Part shown: positions 1 through 9,150 of the stretch, piece by piece | How the letters are laid out: each line of letters starts with the position of its first letter | How positions within the stretch are numbered: the stretch's first letter is position 1 | Assembly: GCA_028278525.1 (NCBI GenBank) | Contig: JANQEE010000067.1 | Location: 1 to 36,537, forward strand | DNA length: 36,537 nt | Direction: 5' to 3' | Source of the DNA: Minwuiaceae bacterium | Lineage (GTDB): Bacteria > Pseudomonadota > Alphaproteobacteria > Minwuiales > Minwuiaceae | The notes under the pieces: model-generated | The model's database searches: none | What the model was told of the DNA's origin: nothing | What the model saw: only the letters and a program-made list of their open reading frames with translations | Translations under genes and position numbers: made by a program

Positions 1-998
<998 letters not shown>

Positions 999-1149
999 GA
1001 CGGCTCCGATTGGGTGAATCGCCGGCAAGGACGGCGGAACCCACTGATTATGCTGATGAAACCAATGCCTCGCTGCGGGGCGCGGGCCTACGAGAAAAGG
1101 GGGTGTCCTCGGATGATTGGCGGCCCAGAACGGGCCGGCATCGGACAAA

Positions 1150-1182
1150 TTAATACATGGTGGTTAACATTTTACAAGTCAA
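1150..1182 (-). promoter_or_regulatory. Candidate promoter for rho
   Basis: The 238-bp gap upstream of rho contains one AT-rich stretch. Read on the minus strand it gives TTGTAA (1177-1172), a 16-bp spacer and TATTAA (1155-1150). An overlapping TTGACT (1182-1177) is a better -35 by sequence but is spaced too far. This would give a leader of about 145 bases, which fits the known autoregulation of rho by attenuation in other bacteria. Prediction from motif only. Confidence 0.35.
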
Positions 1183-1236
1183 CCGAAGAAATGGAGCCGC
1201 TTCGAAACGGAATTGTGATTGTCCGGCGGGTTTGTC

Positions 1237-2250
1237 TCAGTCGATCGGGTCGCGCTGGAGCGGCGCGGTCGAGCAGTGGATGCCGCCGCCGCCCAGCATG
1301 ACCTTCTCGTAGTCGACCGGCAGCACCTCGATGCCGAGCTTGTCCAGGGCTTCCGCGGTGCGCGGCGAGAGGCCGTCCTGCATGATGACGCGGCCGGGCC
1401 GGACGGCGAGGCAGTTGACCACGCCGACATCGTCGCCGGGATGGACCTCGACGGTGCGGATGCCGCGGGCCTGCATCTCCTCCAGGAACCAGAACGGCAA
1501 TTGCGTCGGGTTGATGATCGCGGTTTCGACGTCGACCATCACCAGGGCGCCGTCGATATGCAGGCGGTAGCCGGTCAGGTCGACGAACAGCGCCTCGGCG
1601 CCCTGGGCGGCGAGCACTTCCTCGACCTGGCGCGCGCCCTCCCGGTTGACCCGGCTGGAACGGCCGATCACGGCGAGGTTCGGCTTCAGCCAGACGAAGC
1701 TGCCGCCTTCCATCAGCCCGGTGCCGTGGATGGTGCGGAGGATCGGCATGCCGATGGCGGCGAGCGTCTCGGTAACCGGCGCTTCCTCGCCGCGGCGCAC
1801 TTTCGGGCCAAGTCGGGTGACGATGGCGCCGCCCTTGACCCCGATGCAGCTGTCGCGCGTGTAGATCGATTTGTGCCGGCCCGGCGCGCAGCGCGTGAGC
1901 TCGACGACCTCCACGTCTTCCGCGCGCAACAAAGCGGTCAGGGCGTCGTGCTGGGCCTGTTGCTCTTCGATCGAGGGGATGGTGTCGCCGCGCCAGTACC
2001 AGGTCTGGCCTTCCGCGTCGCCGTAGGAGCCGAGATGCTCCAGCCGCTTGGACGGGTCGATGATGTTGAGCTCCTCGCCCGGGCGGTGCATCAGCACCTT
2101 GCGCAGGCGGCCGACGTCGTTGTCGCAGCCCCAGGCGCCGCCCCAAATGTCGCTTTGTTGCTCCGCCTCTTCGAAGGCCGGCTCGGCATGGGAGGGAAAG
2201 GTCTTGATGGTCATGTTGTAGCGGTATTCGAACTCGCCGACGGCTGACAT
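1237..2250 (-). CDS. Arginine deiminase / amidinotransferase-fold hydrolase
   Basis: A 337-residue enzyme of the guanidine-modifying superfamily (arginine deiminase, dimethylarginine hydrolase, amidinotransferases), which attack a guanidinium carbon through a cysteine thioester. Visible residues are TRD at 131-133, MEGGSF at 180-185 with acidic E181, the catalytic pair HID at 231-233 (H231, D233), and the nucleophile in GGGGIHCSTAP (C326). The usual EGGD motif reads EGGS. I chose the ATG at 2250 (MSAVGEF), which has AGGAG in good position; longer upstream readings run through the previous gene. It starts 10 bp after the M20 hydrolase ends and closes an operon with a PotABCD-type importer, so an imported guanidino compound is the likely substrate (inference). 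The exact reaction is unknown. Confidence 0.85.
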   Translation of the reverse strand: MSAVGEFEYRYNMTIKTFPSHAEPAFEEAEQQSDIWGGAWGCDNDVGRLRKVLMHRPGEELNIIDPSKRLEHLGSYGDAEGQTWYWRGDTIPSIEEQQAQHDALTALLRAEDVEVVELTRCAPGRHKSIYTRDSCIGVKGGAIVTRLGPKVRRGEEAPVTETLAAIGMPILRTIHGTGLMEGGSFVWLKPNLAVIGRSSRVNREGARQVEEVLAAQGAEALFVDLTGYRLHIDGALVMVDVETAIINPTQLPFWFLEEMQARGIRTVEVHPGDDVGVVNCLAVRPGRVIMQDGLSPRTAEALDKLGIEVLPVDYEKVMLGGGGIHCSTAPLQRDPID

Positions 2251-2260
2251 GGGAAGTCTC

Positions 2261-3850
2261 CTACAACGGGGTTGGGATGGTCCATTCGCGACCGCGCACG
2301 GTCTCGACATATTCGGGCCAGTTGAAATGCACCGGCGCGGGGAAATCCTTGCCGAGCAGCGGCGGGATCCACTGGCTGCCGCCGATGCCGCCGCCGGTGC
2401 GCGTTTCGAACTCATCGCGGCAGCGCGCCAGCGCCGCCGGATCGGTCATCAATTCGAGACCGGTGAGCGCGATCACCCGGCCGGCGGTGAGGAACATCGG
2501 GTCCATGGCCGCCGGCACGCCGGCCAGGGCGCAGTGGCACCAGTGCGGCACGCGCTTGCCGTCCGGCAGCGCCTTGAGCGCGGGGCGCCCGACATAGAGC
2601 CTCACGGTCGGCGCATGCCAGGTGTATTCGACGTAATCGTCGGAGGTGAAATTCTTCTGCCAGGGCGGCAAAGCCTCGCGCATCTGGCGTTCGCCCTCCT
2701 GGGGCTCGATCAACTGCTCGAGCTCCGGCGGGAACGGTTCGTCCGGCGCGTCGTAGCCGAGGTTCTTCATCATCTCGCGGCCGAATTCCTTGGCCTCGCC
2801 CTCGAAGGACGGTGGCCCGACCAGCTTGAAGTTCTCGAAGGTGAGCGCCGACAGCGCATTGTTGGCAAGCCCCGGCCGGGTCTTGGTCACCCAACTGCCG
2901 GTGACTTCGGTGTGGGTGATGCCGGCAACGTGTTTCGCGTTGTTTTCCAGCACGTCGTTGATGGTTTCCGCCATCTCGATGGTCGGGCAGCGCCAGGCAT
3001 ATTGGATCTGACCAAGCCGGGGCGCCAGGTTGTCCGAGGTCGCCTGCCCGGTGCCGAGGATCGCTTCGTTCAAGGTCCAGCTACCGCTGTGCGGCAACAT
3101 GGATTCCTTGGTGTACTTAGTCGTCGTGTACATCAGGCAGAGGGCGTCAATGGCGCCCGGCGCCCGCGCGATGGAGTGGCTGTTCTGATTGCCGCGGCGC
3201 TCGCCGGCGGCGGCCCAGGTTTCCGGTTCGCGGCATTCGAAGGTGAAGACCTTGGACCAGTAGCAGCCGCAATGGGTCTCCCAGATCGTGGTGTTCGACA
3301 GACTCGGCAGCGACGTCGGGTGGAACGAGATCATCGCGTCGAGATCGTCGTAATAGCCGTGCGAGGCGTGCACCGGCTTGGAGCCGCACATCTTCTCCGC
3401 CGGTTCGCCGAAGAACTTGATGCGCGCCCGGATGCCGTGCTTATCGATGGCCTGTTTCATGGCCAGCGCGCCGGTCAGGCCGCCGAGCCCGAGCGCGGAG
3501 TGTGGATCGGTATGGCCGGCAGCATATTCATGCACGCCGTCGCGCGGCTTGCGGTAGGGAACCGGATCCTGGGACGTGCCGGGCACCGCGTCGTATTCGG
3601 CGTAGCAGCCGATCACCGGCCCTTCCGTGCCGTAGGTCGCCGAGAAAGCGGTCGGCATGCCGGCGGAGCCCGCTTCGACCGTGAACCCCTCGGCGCGCAG
3701 CCGTTCCACATACCAGGCGGCAGAGCGGTATTCGCGCCACGAGGGCTCGTGATAGTTCCAGATCGTCATGTGATCGTCGGACAACCGCTTCTCGTTGGCC
3801 GCTATCCAGTCGAGCGCGGTCTGTTTTTCCGGGGTGATCTTGCTGGTCAT
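2261..3850 (-). CDS. M20-family amidohydrolase, AbgB-like
   Basis: A 529-residue metallohydrolase resembling subunit B of p-aminobenzoyl-glutamate hydrolase and related M20D aminoacylases, which cut amide bonds. The metal-site region shows CYAEYDAVPG (residues 82-91, D87), GHTDPHSALG (112-121, H113 and H117) and FGEPAEKMCGSK (147-158). The last is the counterpart of the usual PAEE motif: E152 is kept but the second Glu is Lys153. The long middle segment would hold the dimerisation domain. There is no signal peptide, so it is cytosolic. It lies between the importer permeases and the deiminase-fold enzyme, only 10-14 bp from each, so it probably acts on the same imported substrate. The specific substrate cannot be read from sequence. 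Confidence 0.85.
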   Translation of the reverse strand: MTSKITPEKQTALDWIAANEKRLSDDHMTIWNYHEPSWREYRSAAWYVERLRAEGFTVEAGSAGMPTAFSATYGTEGPVIGCYAEYDAVPGTSQDPVPYRKPRDGVHEYAAGHTDPHSALGLGGLTGALAMKQAIDKHGIRARIKFFGEPAEKMCGSKPVHASHGYYDDLDAMISFHPTSLPSLSNTTIWETHCGCYWSKVFTFECREPETWAAAGERRGNQNSHSIARAPGAIDALCLMYTTTKYTKESMLPHSGSWTLNEAILGTGQATSDNLAPRLGQIQYAWRCPTIEMAETINDVLENNAKHVAGITHTEVTGSWVTKTRPGLANNALSALTFENFKLVGPPSFEGEAKEFGREMMKNLGYDAPDEPFPPELEQLIEPQEGERQMREALPPWQKNFTSDDYVEYTWHAPTVRLYVGRPALKALPDGKRVPHWCHCALAGVPAAMDPMFLTAGRVIALTGLELMTDPAALARCRDEFETRTGGGIGGSQWIPPLLGKDFPAPVHFNWPEYVETVRGREWTIPTPL

Positions 3851-3860
3851 GGTCGATTCC

Positions 3861-4664
3861 CTACGAGTTGGACCGTTGCCGGCGCTGACGCAGCCAAAGC
3901 TCCGCCAGCAGCAGGGCCAGGGTGAGGACGATCAGCATGGTGGCGATGGCCGCGATAGTCGGATCGAGGTGATCCTGAATGCCGTTCCAGATGCGCTTCG
4001 GCAGCGTGTAGATCTTGCGCGAGGTGATGAATAACACCATGACGATCTCGTCGAACGAGATCGTGAAGGCGAAGATCGCGCCGGACAGCACGCCCGGCAT
4101 GATGCGCGGAACGATGACGAGACGGATCGTCTGCGAAATCGAGGCGCCGAGGTTGCGGGCCGCCTGCTCGATACGCAGGTCGAAGCGGGCGAGCGAGGCG
4201 GAGACCGTTATCACCACATAGGGGATGGTGATCAGGGTGTGCGCCAGAATAACGCCGGCATAGGTGTCGACAAGGCGCAGGTCGATCCAGAACCGGTAGA
4301 GCGCCAGCGCCTGCACCACGGTCGGCACGATGATCGGCACCAGCATGAAGCTGCGCACGGAGTCCGAGGCGCGCGTCGAGATACGCCAGCAGCCGATCGC
4401 ACAGAGCGTGCCGAGTAGCACGGCCAGGGCCGTTGACGCCGTGGCGATGACGAAGCTTTGAAACGTCGCCGACAGCCAGATCTCGTTGGTGAAGAAGGCC
4501 TCGTAGTGCTCCAGCGAGAGCTTTTCCTTCGGCAGCGAGAGGTAATACTGGTCGGTCAGGGAGACCGGAAAAATGATCACCATCGGCAGGACGAGAAAGC
4601 CGAGCACGGTCCAGGCGGCGCCGAGCACCATGCACCGGCCGAAGGTCAGTTTGCCCTCGGTCAT
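3861..4664 (-). CDS. ABC transporter permease, PotC type
   Basis: A 267-residue inner-membrane permease of the polyamine-type (PotC/YdcV) importer family, with about six membrane helices. The cytoplasmic EAA loop that docks with the ATPase is visible as EQAARNLGASISQTIRLVIVP, followed by ISFDEIVMVLFI, typical of PotC-like proteins. The ATG at 4664 overlaps the stop of the upstream permease gene in an ATGA arrangement, so the two are translationally coupled. A longer open reading continues upstream but only through the other permease's coding region in a different frame. It forms the translocation channel together with the 4661-5503 product. Confidence 0.92.
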   Translation of the reverse strand: MTEGKLTFGRCMVLGAAWTVLGFLVLPMVIIFPVSLTDQYYLSLPKEKLSLEHYEAFFTNEIWLSATFQSFVIATASTALAVLLGTLCAIGCWRISTRASDSVRSFMLVPIIVPTVVQALALYRFWIDLRLVDTYAGVILAHTLITIPYVVITVSASLARFDLRIEQAARNLGASISQTIRLVIVPRIMPGVLSGAIFAFTISFDEIVMVLFITSRKIYTLPKRIWNGIQDHLDPTIAAIATMLIVLTLALLLAELWLRQRRQRSNS

Positions 4665-5503
4665 GTCGACCCGAACACCCGCCGCAGGTCGACCACGCGC
4701 CCAACGATGGCCAGAATGAGCAGGACGCAGAACAGTAGACTGGCGGAGAGCATGGTCGCCTTGCCCCAGAGCAAGGTCTCTTCGAAGGCGACGCGGATGA
4801 ATTCGGAAATCATCACCACGCGGCCGCCGCCGAGGATCGCCGGCGTGATGAAGAAGCCGAGGGAAAAGACGAAGACCAGAATGGTGGCGGCGATAACGCC
4901 GGGCTTGCTGAGCGGCAGGTAAACCCACCAGAACGCCTTCCACGCCGAGGCGCCCATGCCGCGCGCCGCGGATACATAGCTGGCGTCGATGCCGCGAAGG
5001 TTGGCGTAGATCGGCAGGATGGCCAGCGGCAGCATGAAATGGACCATGCCGACCACCACGCCGAACTCGTTGCGCGACAGACGCAACGGCTGATCGGTCA
5101 GGCCGATCCACAGCAACGCTTCGTTGATGACGCCCTCGGTCCGCAACAGCATGACCCAGGCGAACGCCCGAACAAGCACGCTCAGCCAGAAGGTCAACAA
5201 TACGCAGAACATGATCGCGGTCATGTGCCGCTGACGCACATGCGCCATGGCGAACGCCACGACGTAGCCGAACAGGACCGTGAGGACGGTGGTGATCACA
5301 CAGATACGCGCGGTGGTCCACCAGATCTTATGCAGGAAGGCGCTGGTGAACAGTTCCCTGTAGTTGCCCAAACCGGGCTCCGGTTCGGTCACGCTGATCC
5401 ACAGCACCTGCAGCAGCGGGTAGATATAAAACACGAGCATCAGTGCGACCGCCGGCAGGATCAGCAGCCAGTATCGACCGTGCTGACTCATTCCCGGAAA
5501 CAT
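4661..5503 (-). CDS. ABC transporter permease, PotB type
   Basis: First permease of the importer, about 280 residues with six predicted membrane helices, beginning with the hydrophobic segment WLLILPAVALMLVFYIYPLL. The EAA loop reads AARGMGASAWKAFWWVYLPL. The start is uncertain. I prefer the ATG at 5503 (MFPGMSQHG), which has a weak GGTGG upstream and avoids overlap. The ATG at 5569 would add 22 residues and overlap the binding-protein gene by 25 bases. The downstream end overlaps the PotC-type gene by 4 bases. The family usually carries putrescine, spermidine or other cationic amines; the true substrate is not known. Confidence 0.9.
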   Translation of the reverse strand: MFPGMSQHGRYWLLILPAVALMLVFYIYPLLQVLWISVTEPEPGLGNYRELFTSAFLHKIWWTTARICVITTVLTVLFGYVVAFAMAHVRQRHMTAIMFCVLLTFWLSVLVRAFAWVMLLRTEGVINEALLWIGLTDQPLRLSRNEFGVVVGMVHFMLPLAILPIYANLRGIDASYVSAARGMGASAWKAFWWVYLPLSKPGVIAATILVFVFSLGFFITPAILGGGRVVMISEFIRVAFEETLLWGKATMLSASLLFCVLLILAIVGRVVDLRRVFGST

Positions 5504-5544
5504 GCGGTCCACCGATGCTCGTGCAGTCTTGACGATTGCGCCGT

Positions 5545-6717
5545 TCAGCCGGCCTGCACCTCCAGCCATTTCTCACGCGAGACCTGGTCGTTGGTCTTGC
5601 CGTTGCCGTAGTCTTCCCGATACCAGAGACCGTTGAACGGGACCTGCAGCGCCAGGTTTTCGGGCTGGCCCGGGTCGTAGGCGCGCATGTCTTCCGGCAC
5701 CAGGGACGCGGCCGCCGGATTGGCCGGGCCGTTGCCCATCGCCTCGAATAACGTGATCTGCTGCTTGGGATCCTGGGCCGAGGCGATGAACTTCATCGCC
5801 GTGTCTTTGCCGGCGGGATTGCCGATCGGTACGTTCCACATGCCCGGCGCAATACACCCCTGATTCCAGGTCCAGGCCACATCGCCCTTCATGTCGCGGC
5901 GCAGCAGGTTGGCGCGCGTATGCCAGATGTTGCCCATCACGACCTCGCCTTCGCGGAACAACTGCTGGCTTTGGGAACCGGAACCCCAGATAATCACCTC
6001 GTCGGCGATTTCCTTGTACTTGGACACGGCCAGGTCGATGTCGATGGGGTAGACCTCGTCCTTCGACCGGCCGGCCGCCTGCATGCAGGCTTCCATCATG
6101 CCGTTCGGTTGCTTGCGCATGGTGCGCGCGCCGGGGAAGTCCTTCAGGTTCCAGAAGTCGGCCCAGGAGGTCGGCACCTTTTCCAGGCGTTTCTTGTTGT
6201 AGGCGAGGACGAAACTGAACATGTAATTCGCGACGCCGTGCTGGAACGCGAACTGCTCCAGCACCTTCGATTTATCGACGATGGAATAATCGATTTCCTC
6301 GATCACGCCGGCGTCGCCGAGAACCAGTGTGGTGCCGGCACCGGTATCGGCCACGTCCCAGGTGACGTTCTTCGCTTCCACCATGGCGCGGATCTTCGAG
6401 CCGAGCGGGCCGGTGCCGTCGATCACCACCTTCACCCCGGTGGCCTCTTCGAAAGGCTTGCCGAAGGCCTCTTCGTAGGCCTTCACCGCCGGCCCGCCCC
6501 AATTGACCACGACCAGCTCTTCCGCCGCCTTGGCGGAGCGGCCGCCCAAGGTCGCGAAAGCCGGAACGGCGCCTAGGAACGCCAGCGCCTTCGCGAAGGT
6601 GCGGCGGTCTATTTGGCCGCTTAAGTAGCGTTCCTTGGCGATCTCCGCGCAGTCCCGCTGAAACAGTTCCTCGTCGTCATAGAGGTCTTTTTCGTAAAGC
6701 GTTTTCTTGATGCTCAT
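5545..6717 (-). CDS. Extracellular solute-binding protein, PotD-like
   Basis: A 390-residue periplasmic binding protein of the family 1/PotD type that captures the importer's substrate. The N terminus is unusual: a 37-residue acidic and basic stretch precedes RRTFAK (38-43), a hydrophobic core and AKA (near 62-64). This looks like a twin-arginine signal with a very long n-region. The mature part begins EELVVVNWGG and keeps typical binding-protein segments such as LAYNKKRLEKVPTSWADFW. The ATG at 6717 has a purine-rich GGGAGAG upstream. It sits between the ATPase and permease genes in one operon. Family assignment is firm; the ligand is unknown. Confidence 0.92.
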   Translation of the reverse strand: MSIKKTLYEKDLYDDEELFQRDCAEIAKERYLSGQIDRRTFAKALAFLGAVPAFATLGGRSAKAAEELVVVNWGGPAVKAYEEAFGKPFEEATGVKVVIDGTGPLGSKIRAMVEAKNVTWDVADTGAGTTLVLGDAGVIEEIDYSIVDKSKVLEQFAFQHGVANYMFSFVLAYNKKRLEKVPTSWADFWNLKDFPGARTMRKQPNGMMEACMQAAGRSKDEVYPIDIDLAVSKYKEIADEVIIWGSGSQSQQLFREGEVVMGNIWHTRANLLRRDMKGDVAWTWNQGCIAPGMWNVPIGNPAGKDTAMKFIASAQDPKQQITLFEAMGNGPANPAAASLVPEDMRAYDPGQPENLALQVPFNGLWYREDYGNGKTNDQVSREKWLEVQAG

Positions 6718-6790
6718 AACTCTCTCCCTGTTAGCCAGTTGTCGGACTTAAGTTGGCTGGTTTTCTCCCCAGTTATCGTGTTCTTCGCGG

Positions 6791-7909
6791 TCACGTATCG
6801 GCGACGACTACCGCCGCGTCGGGTTCCCACCCGATCCAGATTCGGTTGCCGATCCGCGGTTCTACCTCACAGCGCCAGGCCGGCACGGTGACGATCACGT
6901 CGCCGAGCGCGGACGTCGTCACTTTGAAGTGGTAGTTGGCGCCGTAGTAGTTGAACTGTTCGATCTCGCCCTGCATCGCGTTCGCGGTATCGGGTCGGGT
7001 GTTGAAGACCATCAGCTTTTCGGGACGCAGCGCCATGACGACATGGGCATCCGACGCAGCGCCGGCCTGCAAAAACGTCTCGCCGCCGATCCGATAGCGG
7101 AACCGGCCGTCTTCGCGGTCCGCCACCTCGCCCGCCAGGAAGTTCGACTTGCCGAGGAAGTCGGCGACGAACCGCGTGGCCGGCCGCTCGTACAGCGTCA
7201 GGGGATCGCCACTCTGCTCGATCCGGCCGTCGCGCAGGATGACGATCTCGTCGGACATCGAGAGCGCCTCTTCCTGATCGTGGGTCACGTAGACGAAGGT
7301 CGTGCCGAGCTTCCGGTGGAGATCCTTCAATTCCCACTGCAGGTCCGCGCGCAGCTTTTTGTCCAGCGCCGACAACGGTTCGTCGAGCAGCAACAGGTCC
7401 GGCTGAAAGACCAGGGCCCGCGCCAGGGCGACCCGTTGCTGCTGGCCGCCCGACAGTTCCGTCGGCAGCCTGGCGGCCAACGCGCCGAGCTGCACCATCT
7501 CCAGCGCTTCCCCGATACGGCCGGCGGCCTGGGACTTGCTCACGCCGCGCACGCGCAAGGGAAACCAGACATTGTCCTCGACCGTCATATGCGGAAACAG
7601 CGCATAGCCCTGGAAGACCATGCCGAAGTTCCGCTTGTCGGGCGGCAACGTGGTGATGCTCTTCTGTTCGCGCAGGATCTCTCCGCTCGTCGGCGCAATG
7701 AATCCGGCAATGGCCATGAGGATCGTCGTCTTGCCCGAGCCCGACGGTCCCAACAGCGTGAGAAAAGCGCCCTGCGGAATATCCAGGGATACGTCGTCGA
7801 CCGCAGCGACCGGCCCATACATCTTTGTCAGGTTACGTATCGCAAAGGCCGGGACGGCTGGCGCGGCGGCAGTATCGCCGCTTTCGATCCCGGCGGGTTG
7901 CACGCTCAT
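6791..7909 (-). CDS. ABC transporter ATPase, PotA type
   Basis: A 372-residue ATPase energising the importer. It shows Walker A GPSGSGKTT (54-62), Q-loop FQG (99-101), signature LSGGQQQR (152-159), Walker B LLLLDEP (172-178) and the switch histidine in VTHDQEEA. The C-terminal third is a TOBE-type regulatory domain, as in PotA. I chose the ATG at 7909; an in-frame TTG at 7933 would add eight residues. No strong ribosome binding site is seen for either. This is the first gene of the six-gene operon ending at 1237 and faces away from the LysR gene. Confidence 0.93.
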   Translation of the reverse strand: MSVQPAGIESGDTAAAPAVPAFAIRNLTKMYGPVAAVDDVSLDIPQGAFLTLLGPSGSGKTTILMAIAGFIAPTSGEILREQKSITTLPPDKRNFGMVFQGYALFPHMTVEDNVWFPLRVRGVSKSQAAGRIGEALEMVQLGALAARLPTELSGGQQQRVALARALVFQPDLLLLDEPLSALDKKLRADLQWELKDLHRKLGTTFVYVTHDQEEALSMSDEIVILRDGRIEQSGDPLTLYERPATRFVADFLGKSNFLAGEVADREDGRFRYRIGGETFLQAGAASDAHVVMALRPEKLMVFNTRPDTANAMQGEIEQFNYYGANYHFKVTTSALGDVIVTVPAWRCEVEPRIGNRIWIGWEPDAAVVVADT

Positions 7910-8082
7910 CGATCGCGGCTTTCGGTTTGGCAACGGTCGGCCGGATCTTGGCGCAGTCTTGCGCCATTAAGCTCCGGCAACGCATACGAAAGACTATCCA
8001 CCTGATGTCCCCGGCAAGAGGTGTCAGGGGGTTAGCTTGATCGCCGGCTGCGTCTGGATAAATATTGGAGTGACAAAGTTTT

Positions 8083-8100
8083 CATTGATACTTGTCAATG
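8083..8100. promoter_or_regulatory. Likely LysR-type regulator binding site
   Basis: The divergent region holds a perfect inverted repeat: CATTGA (8083-8088), six bases, TCAATG (8095-8100). It contains the T-N11-A core (T8086, A8098) expected for LysR-type operators. On the minus strand the right arm reads TTGACA (8098-8093), a consensus -35 hexamer pointing at the importer operon, although no convincing -10 follows at the standard distance. It ends 15 bp before the LysR start codon, so one site could serve both autoregulation and operon control. Motif evidence only. Confidence 0.6.
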
Positions 8101-8115
8101 TAAGGCCGTGAGCGC

Positions 8116-9027
8116 GTGTACAACTCCGATCTGCAAAACGTCGACCTGAAACTATTGCGCGTCTTCATGACCGTCGCGCGCGAGAATGGCTTCTCCGCCG
8201 CCCAATCGGTTCTCAATGTCGGCCAATCCACCATCTCCATTCAGATCGCCAACCTGGAGGAGCGGCTGGGCATGACGCTCTGCCAGCGGGGGCGCGGCGG
8301 TTTCGCGCTGACCGAAGAGGGCAAAAAGGTCTTCGACGCCGCACAGGGGCTGTTCACCCATATCGACGATTTCCGCAGCCAGGTCTCGAGCATCAACGAC
8401 GAAGTCTCGGGGCTGTTGAGCGTCGGCGTGATCGACAACACCATGACCAACCCGAACTTCCGCCTCAGCGACGCGATCCGGCTTTTCAAGCAGCGCAACC
8501 GGCGCATCAATATCGACGTCCACATCGTGCCGCCGAACACGCTGGCGCAGATGATCATGGACGGACGGGTGCATATCGCCATGGGCTATTTCCCGCACCA
8601 TCCGGCCAAACTGCATTGGATCTCGGTCTTCAATACGGAAATGGCGCTCTACTGCGGCAGGGGGCATCCGCTTTTCGGCATCCCCGACAAGGAGATCGAT
8701 TGCGATGCCGTTGCCCACTTCGAGCATGCCAAGCGCGGCTACGTCTCGACCGCGCAGATGCCCGAACTGCACCGCGCCTTCAACTTCACGGCGCAGTCCT
8801 ACAATATCGAAGGCTTGGCGCATCTGGTGCTGTCCGGCTGTTTCCTGGCCTTCCTGCCCTGCCACCACGCGAAGCAGTGGGTGGAACGCGGCGAGATGCG
8901 GTCCGTTCTGCCCGACCTCTACGGCTACCAGTCGCGCTACGAGATTGCCTGGCGCAAGTCGGAAACCTCGATGGCTGCGACGACGCAGTTCATCGACTGC
9001 GTGCGGCAGGTGACGGGGTTGATGTAA
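8116..9027 (+). CDS. LysR-family transcriptional regulator
   Basis: A 303-residue regulator. The N-terminal winged helix-turn-helix is plain (LLRVFMTVARENGFSAAQSV, then STISIQIANLEERLGMTLCQR), followed by a linker helix and a two-lobe effector-binding domain (SGLLSVGVIDNT onward). The start is a GTG at 8116. The gene is divergent from the ABC/hydrolase operon with a LysR-type palindrome between them. It therefore probably controls that operon in response to the imported compound or a breakdown product (inference). Confidence 0.92.
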   Translation: MYNSDLQNVDLKLLRVFMTVARENGFSAAQSVLNVGQSTISIQIANLEERLGMTLCQRGRGGFALTEEGKKVFDAAQGLFTHIDDFRSQVSSINDEVSGLLSVGVIDNTMTNPNFRLSDAIRLFKQRNRRINIDVHIVPPNTLAQMIMDGRVHIAMGYFPHHPAKLHWISVFNTEMALYCGRGHPLFGIPDKEIDCDAVAHFEHAKRGYVSTAQMPELHRAFNFTAQSYNIEGLAHLVLSGCFLAFLPCHHAKQWVERGEMRSVLPDLYGYQSRYEIAWRKSETSMAATTQFIDCVRQVTGLM

Positions 9028-9150
9028 GTCTGGGTGATTTGAGCATCGTCTGGTGGCAGGGATGCTTCGAGACGGCCTTTCAAGCCTCCTCAGAGGTCGA
9101 GGCAACTCACGGATTTGAGCCTGAAACCGGGTTGGGATGTCTCGCGCATA

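Noticed and set aside
2249..3925. 558-codon open frame on the plus strand opposite the M20 hydrolase gene
   Set aside because: It is antisense to a well-recognised gene, is rich in Arg, His, Asp and Gly as expected for a GC-rich shadow frame, and has no domain I recognise.
1237..9027. Integrated mobile element with integrase or tRNA attachment site
   Set aside because: No integrase, transposase, tRNA or flanking direct repeat was seen around the block, so insertion is only inferred from gene order.
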